Source of the DNA: a virus
IMG/VR virus record: IMGVR_UViG_3300042479_000390
Span: 1 to 31,889 of that record
Strand: one strand, 5' to 3'
Length of the DNA stretch: 31,889 bases
Shown here: positions 1-8,014 of the stretch, piece by piece
How positions within the stretch are numbered: the first letter of the stretch is position 1
Layout of the letters: every line of letters starts with the position of its first letter
Translations under genes and position numbers: made by a program
The notes under the pieces: generated by a model
Told to the model about the DNA's origin: nothing
The model's input: only the letters and a program-made list of their open reading frames with translations
Database searches by the model: none

Positions 1-1
1 A

Positions 2-268
2 GACCAGCACAACAGGCGGAGGAGCGACAATAAATTCTCAGTTAGTGCCGCATTTAATATCACACATATTATAGCTACTATAGGTCTGATAGTTTCTATG
101 TTCAGTTGGGCAACAGAAGTTAAAACCATTATCGCCACCAACACCGCCGAGATTGCCAACTTGAAAGCTGAACGAGTGCGCGAAACCGCCGAGTTAAGAA
201 CAACCGTTCGTGAGATTGATGCGAAGGTGACGCGGCTCCTCGAGCGTGGGAATGGTGACAGGCAATGA
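2..268 (+). CDS. Membrane-anchored coiled-coil protein of the lysis cassette (5' partial)
   Basis: An open frame runs from the window edge to a TGA that overlaps the ATG of the endolysin gene (ATGA). No convincing start lies inside the window, so the gene probably begins upstream. The visible 88 residues have a basic head (NRRRSDNK), one hydrophobic segment at about residues 18-38 (ITHIIATIGLIVSMFSW) and a charged helical tail rich in Glu, Arg and Leu that looks like a short coiled coil. This is a bitopic inner-membrane protein by appearance. Position directly before endolysin and holin suggests a role in lysis (a second holin or a regulator), but that is inference from context only. I do not recognise the family. 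Confidence 0.6.
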   Translation, partial: DQHNRRRSDNKFSVSAAFNITHIIATIGLIVSMFSWATEVKTIIATNTAEIANLKAERVRETAELRTTVREIDAKVTRLLERGNGDRQ

Positions 269-681
269 TTAACAGTAGACAGATCGCTGACCTTCACCCC
301 AAGGTGCAGGAGTTGTGTAAGAAATTCATTGCTGAGTGCATGGTCGACGGTATTGATGTCATCATCACTTCCACCTACCGCGACAAGGAATCGCAAGACG
401 CGCTGTACGCACAGGGCAGGGCAACCGCTGGTGCTATTGTAACAAACGCTCATGGCGGATGGTCATACCATAACTACCGTTTGGCTTTCGACTTCGCGCC
501 TATCCAGAACGGAAAGATCGACTGGAACAATACCGCCTTGTGGAAGAAGTGCGGGCAGATTGCTGAGGACGTTGGATTGGAGTGGGCGGGACGATGGGAG
601 CATAATCGCGAAATGGCACACTGCCAATTTACTGATGGGCTGAAGATCGCGCAACTTTTTAATGGAGAAATGATCGCGTGA
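265..681 (+). CDS. M15-family L-alanyl-D-glutamate / D-Ala-D-Ala type peptidase, endolysin
   Basis: A 138-aa enzyme predicted to cut peptide cross-links or stems of peptidoglycan in the periplasm at lysis. It is a minimal single-domain peptidase M15 (VanY/T5-endolysin-like). Visible landmarks: STYRDKESQDALYAQGR at 36-52, the zinc motif SYHNYRLAFDF at 67-77 (His69 and Asp76 as ligands), and EMAH at 116-119, giving the catalytic Glu116 and third ligand His119. There is no signal peptide and no separate wall-binding domain, so export should depend on the holin. Length fits phage M15 endolysins. The start overlaps the previous stop (ATGA), and the stop overlaps a GTG-started small ORF. Confidence 0.9.
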   Translation: MINSRQIADLHPKVQELCKKFIAECMVDGIDVIITSTYRDKESQDALYAQGRATAGAIVTNAHGGWSYHNYRLAFDFAPIQNGKIDWNNTALWKKCGQIAEDVGLEWAGRWEHNREMAHCQFTDGLKIAQLFNGEMIA

Positions 682-758
682 ATAATTTTATAGAACGTGT
701 TAAAGGCTGGCTCATTGCACTCAAAGTTTGGTTTCGCACTTTTCCGAAAGAGAAATAA
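678..758 (+). CDS. Possible 26-aa amphipathic peptide between endolysin and holin
   Basis: A GTG at 678 overlaps the endolysin stop codon (GTGA). A GGAGA sequence lies about 9 nt upstream. The frame encodes 26 residues, MNNFIERVKGWLIALKVWFR followed by TFPKEK, and stops with TAA one base before the holin ATG. The peptide is cationic with a hydrophobic or aromatic core (GWLIALKVWF), so it could associate with membrane. It fills exactly the gap between two genes, and the holin has only a weak ribosome-binding site of its own, so translation through this ORF could feed holin expression. It is too short to prove by coding statistics; it could be chance. Confidence 0.45.
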   Translation: MNNFIERVKGWLIALKVWFRTFPKEK

Positions 759-759
759 A

Positions 760-984
760 ATGAAAGCTATTAAACGTCGGTGGTTGATGTTGATTAGATC
801 AAAGACAAATCTGTTTGCCACTTTAATCGCTGGTTTAAGCGCGGCGCAGCTTGCCATTCCAGCGTTCATCCATAAAATGACACCGGAGATGTTCGCTGGA
901 ATAGGTATCATAATTGCAATGTTGATAGCCTACTTTAGAAGCAAGACTACTGAATCAATACATGATAAGGTAAATCAAGAATGA
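760..984 (+). CDS. Holin-like protein with two membrane segments
   Basis: A 74-aa small membrane protein. The upstream Met codon at 697 in the same frame has no ribosome-binding site and would overlap the small ORF at 678-758, so the ATG at 760 is preferred. It has a very basic N-terminus (MKAIKRRWLMLIRSK), two hydrophobic helices at about 18-38 and 45-62, and a short charged tail. Size, topology and position between an endolysin and an Rz gene are those of class II-type phage holins, which open the inner membrane to release the endolysin. Its stop overlaps the Rz start (ATGA). Function is inferred from topology and context, not from a recognised signature. Confidence 0.75.
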   Translation: MKAIKRRWLMLIRSKTNLFATLIAGLSAAQLAIPAFIHKMTPEMFAGIGIIIAMLIAYFRSKTTESIHDKVNQE

Positions 985-1451
985 ATCCCTACGTGCTGCT
1001 TGCAGTGGTACTCTTCCTTGTCGGCTCGCATACCACTGCTTACTTTCAAGGTCGTGGAGCGCGTGACGATGAGGTGAAAGTAGAGAATGCTAAAGTAGCA
1101 GCTAAAGCCGCTGAGGAGTATAAAGTAGCAGTTGAATACGGCAACAAGAAAGCTGCCGAGGTGCAAGAACTAGAGCGCTCATCTGCTGAGGCATTAACGG
1201 AGGTACTAATCAATGTTTCCAAAATCACTACCAATAAGCCTTGCCTGTCTGCTGATGCTGTCAGGCTGCTCAACAAACCCACTAAGGTCTTTGGTTTGTC
1301 CCCACGTCCCCGCGACCCTACTGAAGAAAGTACCGGCGGAGTTGCCTCCGATACCGACATCGTTAACTGGATTGCCAGAGCCCAAGATCAGTATAAAAAA
1401 TGTGCTGCCAATAACAACGGAATAGTCAGCATACTCAAACCAGAGAAATAA
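981..1451 (+). CDS. Rz: Rz-like i-spanin (inner-membrane spanin subunit)
   Basis: A 156-aa protein with an uncleaved N-terminal membrane anchor at about residues 4-22 (YVLLAVVLFLVGSHTTAYFQG) followed by a long Ala/Glu/Lys-rich helical region (about 30-80), the usual design of an i-spanin that reaches across the periplasm and joins the outer-membrane o-spanin to fuse the two membranes in the last step of lysis. The proof of identity is context: it follows the holin and contains, in the +1 frame, a complete lipoprotein gene of Rz1 type. Two cysteines (in TNKPCLS and KKCAANN) could form intermolecular disulfides as known for lambda Rz. Confidence 0.85.
   Translation: MNPYVLLAVVLFLVGSHTTAYFQGRGARDDEVKVENAKVAAKAAEEYKVAVEYGNKKAAEVQELERSSAEALTEVLINVSKITTNKPCLSADAVRLLNKPTKVFGLSPRPRDPTEESTGGVASDTDIVNWIARAQDQYKKCAANNNGIVSILKPEK
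1213..1425 (+). CDS. Rz1: Rz1-like o-spanin lipoprotein nested inside Rz
   Basis: A 70-aa ORF lies wholly inside Rz in the +1 frame. It begins MFPKSLPISLACLLMLSGCS: a signal sequence with lipobox LSGC, so Cys19 should be lipidated and the mature protein carried to the inner leaflet of the outer membrane. The mature part is short and Pro-rich (PAELPPIPTSLTGLPEP), as is typical of Rz1. A strong GGAGG at 1199-1203 lies 9 nt before the ATG although this is inside the Rz reading frame. This fully embedded arrangement is the lambda-like class of spanin genes. It is a real second gene rather than a shadow frame. Confidence 0.9.
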   Translation: MFPKSLPISLACLLMLSGCSTNPLRSLVCPHVPATLLKKVPAELPPIPTSLTGLPEPKISIKNVLPITTE

Positions 1452-1482
1452 CTATGCTAAATAAATGTATTGAGGGGATTAT

Positions 1483-2121
1483 ATGGTAGCAGCGGCAGTA
1501 ATGACGTATGACAGTTTGGTGAGTGACGTCACCCTGTATTTAGAGAGGTCTGACGCTGATACTATAAATCAGATACCACGGTTGATTATGTTGGCAGAGC
1601 AGGTTATAGCCACTAACATAAAATTTCTTGGCAGCTTGGTTGTCGCTACTGGCAATTTCACTACCTCTGATCCTGTTCTAGTAAAACCTTCAAGATGGAA
1701 AAAAACTGTATCCATGAGTTGCACGGACTCGACAGGAAAGATCAATCCTGTTCTATTGCGTAAATATGAAGTCCTCCGCGCATACGCACCCGATCCAGCA
1801 GTAACAGGAACTCCAAAATACTATAGCGATTATAATTTCTACCGTTGGCTAGTCGCCCCAACTCCTGCTTCCGATTTGGAGTTTGAAGTAACTTATTATG
1901 AAAGGGTGGAGCCATTATCATCAGATGCACAGGCCAATTGGTTTACGATCAACGCACCACAAGCATTGCTTTATGGAACGCTACTTCAAGCCATCCCGTT
2001 TCTGAAGAATGATGACCGTATTCCAGTATGGCAAAGCATGTATAACGAGGTAATCGAAAGCCTGAAAACAGAAGATGTCCAGCGCATACTGGATCGACAA
2101 GCATTCGTGAAAGGTACATAA
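1483..2121 (+). CDS. Head-to-tail adaptor protein (SU10-adaptor type)
   Basis: A 212-aa protein that begins, after a short lead, MTYDSLVSDVTLYLERSDAD, then a helical segment LIMLAEQVIATNIK, and ends in a helix-rich region (YNEVIESLKTEDVQRILDRQ). This order matches the SU10-type adaptor family, whose members form a dodecameric ring under the portal and join it to the tail in short-tailed phages. The ATG at 1483 has GAGGGG 6 nt upstream; ATG at 1501 is an alternative start giving MTYDSL as N-terminus. It begins the virion part of the rightward block, directly after the spanins, and two bases separate it from the next gene. Confidence 0.75.
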   Translation: MVAAAVMTYDSLVSDVTLYLERSDADTINQIPRLIMLAEQVIATNIKFLGSLVVATGNFTTSDPVLVKPSRWKKTVSMSCTDSTGKINPVLLRKYEVLRAYAPDPAVTGTPKYYSDYNFYRWLVAPTPASDLEFEVTYYERVEPLSSDAQANWFTINAPQALLYGTLLQAIPFLKNDDRIPVWQSMYNEVIESLKTEDVQRILDRQAFVKGT

Positions 2122-2122
2122 A

Positions 2123-3154
2123 ATGACAAGTTACTCAAGCCCGTTTAGTGGCGATTCGATACTCCCGGCAGATGTGTCGTTGGTGGAGTTGACAATAGCT
2201 GTCAGCACGCAGTTACAGTGGCCTATCAACGGTGATCCAGATTTAACAGCGGTTGGCAGGATAACAGAAGTCACCGCCTCGGCTGGCAGCTTGTCTGTGT
2301 ACCTGCCTCCCGCTAATCAAGCCTCAAAGGGGCAGGATATATTATTTAGGAACGTGGGGGCTAATACTTTCACGGTCAAAGATTATGCGGGTACGAATAC
2401 AGTCATATCGATAGCGGCTGGCGAGTCTAAATATGTGTACATCAAGACTAATGCCACTGAACAAGGCACATGGTCGAATGTTGCCTTTGGCACTGGAACA
2501 TCAAGTGCCGATGCAGCTACTCTTGAGGGATATGGGCTTGAGGCCATCACGACAACATTAAACCTAACAACATTAGTTACAACATTCTCCGGGACATATA
2601 CGGCTGGTGCTGCTGATAGAACAAAGCTCTTTGTTTGGACTGGCGGTGCTGGAACGCTGAACTTAACGGCGGCGGCTACGCTTGGTGATGGGTGGTTCAT
2701 CAAAGTAAGAAATGAGGGAACTGGTCTTTTGACGATTGACTGTGCTGGTGCTGATACATTAAATGGGTCGGCAACGGTTGGGCTTCAAACAGGAGATTCA
2801 TTGCACCTACATTGCTCTGGCACAACATTCTATTCTGTTGGTCTTGGAAGAAATACACAGTTCAATTTTTCTCAATTGGTGAAGCAAGTCTCGACTGGTA
2901 CATATACCCTCACAGACTCTGAAGCATCAAACACATTATTAAAATTCACTAGTTCTGGCGACCTTGTGGGGAATGTGACGATTATAGTTCCACCAACGAT
3001 TCAAGTGATGTATGTGAATAACGCAACAACAAGTCCTGCTGCGTATACGGTTACGATTTCAGTAGGCACTGGTGGAACGACAGTGGCGTTGATACCAGCA
3101 CAGCAAGCTATTTTGGTAAATGATTCCTATAACATTGTTAATGCCGCACCATAA
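2123..3154 (+). CDS. Beta-rich virion structural protein (fibre or tail-associated)
   Basis: A 343-aa protein rich in Thr, Ser, Gly and Val with almost no charged helical regions, as expected of a beta-structured fibre or tail-surface protein. Two segments look like variants of one beta domain: about 30-125 (a span with SLSVYLPPANQASKGQDILF) and about 155-240 (GTLNLTAAATLGDGWFIKVR), each ending in a short motif about signal detection of the type SNVAFGTG or YSVGLGR. It lies between adaptor and nozzle-like protein, so it is probably exposed on the tail or head vertex. I do not see a peptidase or glycosidase motif. Specific role unknown. Confidence 0.6.
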   Translation: MTSYSSPFSGDSILPADVSLVELTIAVSTQLQWPINGDPDLTAVGRITEVTASAGSLSVYLPPANQASKGQDILFRNVGANTFTVKDYAGTNTVISIAAGESKYVYIKTNATEQGTWSNVAFGTGTSSADAATLEGYGLEAITTTLNLTTLVTTFSGTYTAGAADRTKLFVWTGGAGTLNLTAAATLGDGWFIKVRNEGTGLLTIDCAGADTLNGSATVGLQTGDSLHLHCSGTTFYSVGLGRNTQFNFSQLVKQVSTGTYTLTDSEASNTLLKFTSSGDLVGNVTIIVPPTIQVMYVNNATTSPAAYTVTISVGTGGTTVALIPAQQAILVNDSYNIVNAAP

Positions 3155-3156
3155 AA

Positions 3157-5253
3157 ATGACTAAAAAGGTTTTTGCATTAGACACCAAGGCCGGGATTCA
3201 GCGCGATGGCACTGTCTTGGATAGGCAATATTACACTGATGGCGAATGGGTGAGGTTTCAACGTGGACGGCCTCGTAAGATCGGTGGCTATAGGCAGATC
3301 GATGATAATTTGCACGGCATATCGAGGGGAATTTATGCCGACTCACTGGATGGCGAAAACAGGATATTCAACGGCTATCAATCAGGGCTAGAGCGTGTTT
3401 CATGTGATAGCAGCGGGGTAGGGTCGGGGACTGTTATTTACGCGGTAGAGAGTGGGCCGATACTCACTATATCAATATTTGCAGCGGGTACTTTATACAC
3501 AAACGGGGTCTATCCCGGTGTAACCATGACAGGCAACAGCGGCCAATCGGCTACGTTTTCAGTCACAGTTGCAGGTGGTGTTGTTACAGTAGTTACACTT
3601 ACAACAGCGGGTAACGGGTATCAAGTAAGCACGACAAACATGACTTTTGATGGGCTTCTGCAAGCGGCAGCGGCGGATATTGGTGGAACTGGGTCGGGAA
3701 TGTATGTATCGATTGATACCATACAGGATGTATTTGTTGATTCAGAAAAGAATCTTTGGCAGTTCGATGGGTTTTATGATTCAACAGGGAATGGTGATAA
3801 TTTGCTGCTGTCCCATGCAGGACAGAATTTATTGTCGATCGACAATACCACTACATCGAATGTAATGGCGTGCGACCCCGGAGGCGTTTCAAATGGTCCT
3901 TATGTGTTCCCCCCTCTCTACCCGCTCAAAGACACATCAGGCTCTGCGCCGACAGGTGCTCTGATTGCAGTTTCAGGCGGGGTTGTGTGCCTTCATCCAT
4001 ATGTATTCGTATATGGAGACAACGGGTTAATTAAGAACTGTTCTGCTGGCAATGCTTTCGATTGGAATTCCCCAGACTCTAACGAGGCGAATTTATCTGC
4101 ACAGAAGATAGTTAAAGGAATAGCTATCAGGGGCGGGTCTAATTCACCTAGCGGATTGTTCTGGGCTTTGGATAGCCTTATCAAAGTAAGCTACAGCCCG
4201 ATGACAGTCAATTCCGCACAGCTCTATTGGCGGTATGACATTATTGGTAGCCTGACAATATTATCGAGTCAGTCGGTCATTGAATATGACGGCATATATT
4301 TTTGGTGCGGGATAGATAGATTCATGCTGTACAACGGCGTTATAAAAGAATTGCCGAACAACATGAACACAAATTGGTTTTATGACAATCTGAACTTCTC
4401 ACAAAGACAGAAAGTATGGGCAACCAAAGTTCCAAAGTATGGCGAGATATGGTGGTTCTACCCAAGAGGGAGTGCAACAGAATGCACCGATGCAATAATC
4501 TACAATACGAGAGAGCAGACTTGGTATGACGCAGGATCGTCGCCGGGGGCGCAACGGTCTGCTGGTTACTATGCTCAGGGATTTAGATACCCAGTAAATG
4601 CAGGGACAGAATTATCCGAAGAGACAGTCCTTTTAACAGCTAATGTTGGGACGACTAACAGCAGCAGCATAATAACGGCTTCCCCAGATATGAATATTGC
4701 GATAGGGTTGCTTGTTGCTGGAACTGGGATACAGGTTGGTTCGTTGGTTACAGCTATCGGATCTACCATATCAGGGTACGAAGTATTCCTTGACAAGATA
4801 TGTACAGCGACAGCGACAGTAAGCGCAACATTCTCAACAATATCTGGCCTCATTAGTTTGTGGCAGCATGAATTCGGGTCGAACGAAATAAAAGGTCAGA
4901 ACATATCCGCCATCAAGAGCATGTTCGAAACAAATGACCTCGGAATAGTTACTGGAGGACCTTCTGAATCGTCGATGGTTGGTGATAATCATTGGATAAG
5001 AATAGACAGAGTCGAGCCAGACTTTGTGCAGGTTGGGGAGATGGAGCTGTACATAACTGGACGGCCATACGCACAACAGGACGATGTAACGTCTGGGCCG
5101 TACACGTTTGATGCTACAACTGGTAAAATTGATTTAAAACAACAACGCAGAGAACTTAGATTAAGATTTGTTAGTAATGTGCAAAGCGGAGATTATCAAA
5201 CTGGTAATATAATCTTGAACGCAGAATTTGGAGACGTGAGAGGTCATAGCTAA
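3157..5253 (+). CDS. Tail nozzle / head-completion-like structural protein with two inserted beta domains
   Basis: A 698-aa protein beginning with a conserved-looking segment (QYYTDGEWVRFQRGRPRKIG at about 25-42), which I associate with P22 gp10-like stabilization or nozzle proteins of short-tailed phages; this placement is from memory of the motif. The core (about 190-480 and 570-690) has many aromatic residues and repeated WF/YF strands fitting a beta-propeller-like tail tube. Two segments of different texture interrupt it: about 92-185 (Gly/Thr/Val-rich with AGNGYQVSTT) and about 485-565 (GTTNSSSIITASPDMNIAIG). Both look like Ig-like or GxGY beta insertions. The stop TAA overlaps the next ATG (TAATG). 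Confidence 0.65.
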   Translation: MTKKVFALDTKAGIQRDGTVLDRQYYTDGEWVRFQRGRPRKIGGYRQIDDNLHGISRGIYADSLDGENRIFNGYQSGLERVSCDSSGVGSGTVIYAVESGPILTISIFAAGTLYTNGVYPGVTMTGNSGQSATFSVTVAGGVVTVVTLTTAGNGYQVSTTNMTFDGLLQAAAADIGGTGSGMYVSIDTIQDVFVDSEKNLWQFDGFYDSTGNGDNLLLSHAGQNLLSIDNTTTSNVMACDPGGVSNGPYVFPPLYPLKDTSGSAPTGALIAVSGGVVCLHPYVFVYGDNGLIKNCSAGNAFDWNSPDSNEANLSAQKIVKGIAIRGGSNSPSGLFWALDSLIKVSYSPMTVNSAQLYWRYDIIGSLTILSSQSVIEYDGIYFWCGIDRFMLYNGVIKELPNNMNTNWFYDNLNFSQRQKVWATKVPKYGEIWWFYPRGSATECTDAIIYNTREQTWYDAGSSPGAQRSAGYYAQGFRYPVNAGTELSEETVLLTANVGTTNSSSIITASPDMNIAIGLLVAGTGIQVGSLVTAIGSTISGYEVFLDKICTATATVSATFSTISGLISLWQHEFGSNEIKGQNISAIKSMFETNDLGIVTGGPSESSMVGDNHWIRIDRVEPDFVQVGEMELYITGRPYAQQDDVTSGPYTFDATTGKIDLKQQRRELRLRFVSNVQSGDYQTGNIILNAEFGDVRGHS

Positions 5254-5480
5254 TGCAAGTTTATGACCCTAGACATCACACCTTTGAATCATGGGCATCA
5301 TTGATGTGCGAAGCAAACGCGAATCATGGCTTAATATCTGATGCGGTTGAAGATAATTGGTTAGACTGGGCAGAGCAATTCATAAATGTTACTGATATAG
5401 CAAAAGATGGTGCGATTTCCCCATCTATATTCATAACATGGGATGGATGGGCAACTGCATTGCTTAACGTGGCACAATAA
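5253..5480 (+). CDS. Small uncharacterised protein, translationally coupled to the nozzle-like gene
   Basis: A 75-aa acidic protein (MQVYDPRHHTFESWASLMCE...) starting in a TAATG overlap with the preceding gene and ending 11 bp before the next ATG. It is rich in Trp and Asp with helices such as SDAVEDNWLDWAEQFIN, has no signal peptide or membrane segment, and shows no motif I recognise. Its position in the virion block and tight coupling support it being expressed with the tail genes; it may be a minor virion part or an assembly factor. Confidence 0.7.
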   Translation: MQVYDPRHHTFESWASLMCEANANHGLISDAVEDNWLDWAEQFINVTDIAKDGAISPSIFITWDGWATALLNVAQ

Positions 5481-5491
5481 GGAAATAGAAT

Positions 5492-6946
5492 ATGCCAGCA
5501 GCTTATGATCCGAACACCAGCTACGTGCTCGACCCAGAGTATGCCGCAGGTCGGAAGCCTTTCGATGAGGTGCAGCAGTATTTAGCTGAAAACCCCGGAG
5601 CTACCATTAACTCTTCCGCAGATTACTGGGCGGCTTTTGGGAGAGACAGGGAACACCCTACGTTAGGAATGACACCGGATGAGCTATACGCCAACCAGTA
5701 CCCCGAGGCTGCCAAATATATTGATCGCACTGGTGACTCCAGATATTATCAGCCGGGAGAAGCTGAGTTTAGAATGCCGGATTATGATTGGGTTAAGACG
5801 CAAACTCCAGAACAATTGATGGCGGGAGGGTATTCTGTCTCCCCCTCGCAGTGGGGGAATCATGCCGAACTCAGCCCTATTCAGCAAGTTGAGTACCTAC
5901 AAACACTGCAAGGCACTGATGGGTTCGACCCTAGATACCCCGGTCAATTTGTTCCAATAGGCAGCGAAGCGAATAGAAAGCACCCCCCTCCTCATTGGCT
6001 TGTTCAGCTAGGTAAAGCGGCGTTGCAATCAGCGGTCATAAGTGGGTTTACTGGGGTTGGTTTGGATTTACTGGGAGGGGTTGGAGCTCCTGTCCCTGAT
6101 ATATCTGGCGTCCCTAATATTCCCGGACTTGGCGGAACTGGAGGGTTAGAATCTGGATTATTCCCATCGACAACGATTCCACCCACTGGATTAGAATCGG
6201 GGCTGTTCCCCTATACCACTCCCGGCGCAGGGCTAGGAACTGTGCCAGCATGGGGAGTTGGTGGTTCAACTATACCCGGATTAGGCGGTTCTAATTTGGG
6301 CAGCAATCTAGGCAGTTCATTGCTGCCCAATGTAAACGATGCATATAGCCTATATAAAAAAGGGAAAACAGGGCTAGGCATTGTCAATCAGTTGACTGGC
6401 GGCAGTTTGCTAGGCGGCGGAAATCAAAATACGGGCGGCAATCTTGGTGGTGGCACGCAGAAACAGCAATCGTCACAGCCCGACTGGGCAAAGCTGTTCA
6501 GCGCGGCAGCATTTGCTACGCCACTACCCAAACAGGAGTTCATCACAGATGAAGTGTCTACGGTTAAGGCTCCTGAGCAAGTATCCGAAATGTGGCAAGG
6601 GCTGACCCCCGAGCAAACGAATATCATCGGCATGAAGGCGGGTGGATCAGTTAAAATGGTGCCGGGTCCAGAAAACAGGGACTATGCGCGACATGCAAAA
6701 CGCGGGTTTCACGTAAAAGGCATTGGCACTGGTCAATCGGATGAAATACCGACAATGCTCGCCAAAGATGAATACGTCATCGACTCGGACACGGTATCAG
6801 CTTTGGGCGATGGGTCGAGCGAGGCTGGTGCGGCAGTGCTGGACAAAATGAGGGAAGAAATTAGGAAGCACAAACGATCTGCGCCGATTGATAAAATACC
6901 GCCGCAAGCCAAGTCACCGTTGGAATATATGAGGAGAAAAGCATGA
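5492..6946 (+). CDS. Internal virion / ejection-type protein with Gly-rich centre
   Basis: A 484-aa protein in three parts. Residues 1-160 are aromatic and charged with repeated tyrosine-rich turns. Residues 170-330 are Gly/Leu/Pro/Asn-rich low complexity, including a hydrophobic stretch near 175-200 that could insert in membrane, and two near-copies of LESGLFPxTTxP. The C-terminal 100 residues form a compact module with GTGQSDEIPTMLAKDEYVID and a helix ending KMREEIRKHKRSAPIDKIPP; I know this C-terminal signature from internal or tail-associated proteins of many podophages. It precedes three other Ala/Gln-rich proteins and a transglycosylase, the usual content of an ejection-protein set. ATG has a GGAAA site; the stop overlaps the next ATG. 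Confidence 0.6.
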   Translation: MPAAYDPNTSYVLDPEYAAGRKPFDEVQQYLAENPGATINSSADYWAAFGRDREHPTLGMTPDELYANQYPEAAKYIDRTGDSRYYQPGEAEFRMPDYDWVKTQTPEQLMAGGYSVSPSQWGNHAELSPIQQVEYLQTLQGTDGFDPRYPGQFVPIGSEANRKHPPPHWLVQLGKAALQSAVISGFTGVGLDLLGGVGAPVPDISGVPNIPGLGGTGGLESGLFPSTTIPPTGLESGLFPYTTPGAGLGTVPAWGVGGSTIPGLGGSNLGSNLGSSLLPNVNDAYSLYKKGKTGLGIVNQLTGGSLLGGGNQNTGGNLGGGTQKQQSSQPDWAKLFSAAAFATPLPKQEFITDEVSTVKAPEQVSEMWQGLTPEQTNIIGMKAGGSVKMVPGPENRDYARHAKRGFHVKGIGTGQSDEIPTMLAKDEYVIDSDTVSALGDGSSEAGAAVLDKMREEIRKHKRSAPIDKIPPQAKSPLEYMRRKA

Positions 6947-8013
6947 GCTTTACACAGGGTGGAGCATTACCGGACATCACGAGCACACTTAGCAAGACGA
7001 CTACCACACCAAGTTGGTACACGGATTATTTGAGTGGCCTAGCGAACAAGGGCGCGGCGGCACTGAACGCATCAGGCGCGGCGGGTGCTTCCCCATTGCA
7101 GCAAGCGGCCTACGGTAGCGCACAGAGCACAATTAACGCGGGTGTGCCTGCACTACAACGTGCTGGACAAGAGCTGTCCGATGTGTCGGGGGCGTACACC
7201 CCAGAAATGGCGCAAGGCTACATGAACCCGTATATCAGTGATGTGGTCGATGAAGTTGGAAGGCTTGGCGTTAAGAATTTCAACGATGTGCTTGCACCCG
7301 GTGCAACCGCTGCTGCTGCTGGCTCAGGTCAGTTCGGCTCAAGACGCGGAATGGAAGTTTATGGGAAGACCGCTAACGATGCAGCGAGCAATATACTCGG
7401 TCAGCAAAGCGGCGCACTTCAGGCGGGGTACAAGAACGCTATGGACGCGGCACAGGCCGATAAACGGATTGGACTGGACACAGCGACGGGGTTCACTAAT
7501 CTAGGGCAGCAAGCCTACGCGCAAGGCGTTGGAGGACTTGACGTGCTATCTAAACTGGGCAGCCAGCAGCAAGCCACTGAACAAGCACGACTCAATCAGC
7601 CGATGGCTTCGTTGAAGGATTACGCGGCGCTGTTCGCTGGAAACATCATTCCATCAAGCACAGTACAAACAACCGTTGGACCGGGACAGCAAGGGCAATA
7701 TCAGAAGTCAGCGGCTGAACTTGCCTCGCTCTACGGCACGACATTAGGCGGCTTGTTTGTTCCGGGCAGGGACAAAGACGGAAACCCAACCGACTCGATA
7801 GCGGTGTCATTATATAAGACGTATGGCAAGGATGCTTACGAGAAATACTTTGGAAAGGGTGCTGACCCGTTTACTGAACAGGGTGGGGTTGGCATACCGG
7901 GACTAGAAGACCCCGGAACATTAATCCCATCTTTGCCGGGTGATTTTGTAATAGACCCTGAAATAACAATCCCTGATGGATTCACAAATCCTGATTTTTG
8001 GTTGGGAGCATAA
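6943..8013 (+). CDS. Internal virion protein, Ala/Gly/Gln-rich
   Basis: A 356-aa protein with an N-terminal half rich in Ala, Gly and Gln helices (residues about 35-220), including MNPYISDVVDEVGRLGVKNF and a segment GQFGSRRGMEVYGKTANDA, and a C-terminal part with Pro/Gly-rich acidic turns. The helix pattern and the MNPY...GSRR combination are familiar from podovirus internal virion proteins that are ejected with the DNA. No catalytic motif is seen. The start overlaps the previous stop (ATGA). A GGGAG near its 3' end serves as ribosome-binding site for the next gene. Confidence 0.6.
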   Translation: MSFTQGGALPDITSTLSKTTTTPSWYTDYLSGLANKGAAALNASGAAGASPLQQAAYGSAQSTINAGVPALQRAGQELSDVSGAYTPEMAQGYMNPYISDVVDEVGRLGVKNFNDVLAPGATAAAAGSGQFGSRRGMEVYGKTANDAASNILGQQSGALQAGYKNAMDAAQADKRIGLDTATGFTNLGQQAYAQGVGGLDVLSKLGSQQQATEQARLNQPMASLKDYAALFAGNIIPSSTVQTTVGPGQQGQYQKSAAELASLYGTTLGGLFVPGRDKDGNPTDSIAVSLYKTYGKDAYEKYFGKGADPFTEQGGVGIPGLEDPGTLIPSLPGDFVIDPEITIPDGFTNPDFWLGA

Positions 8014-8014
8014 T

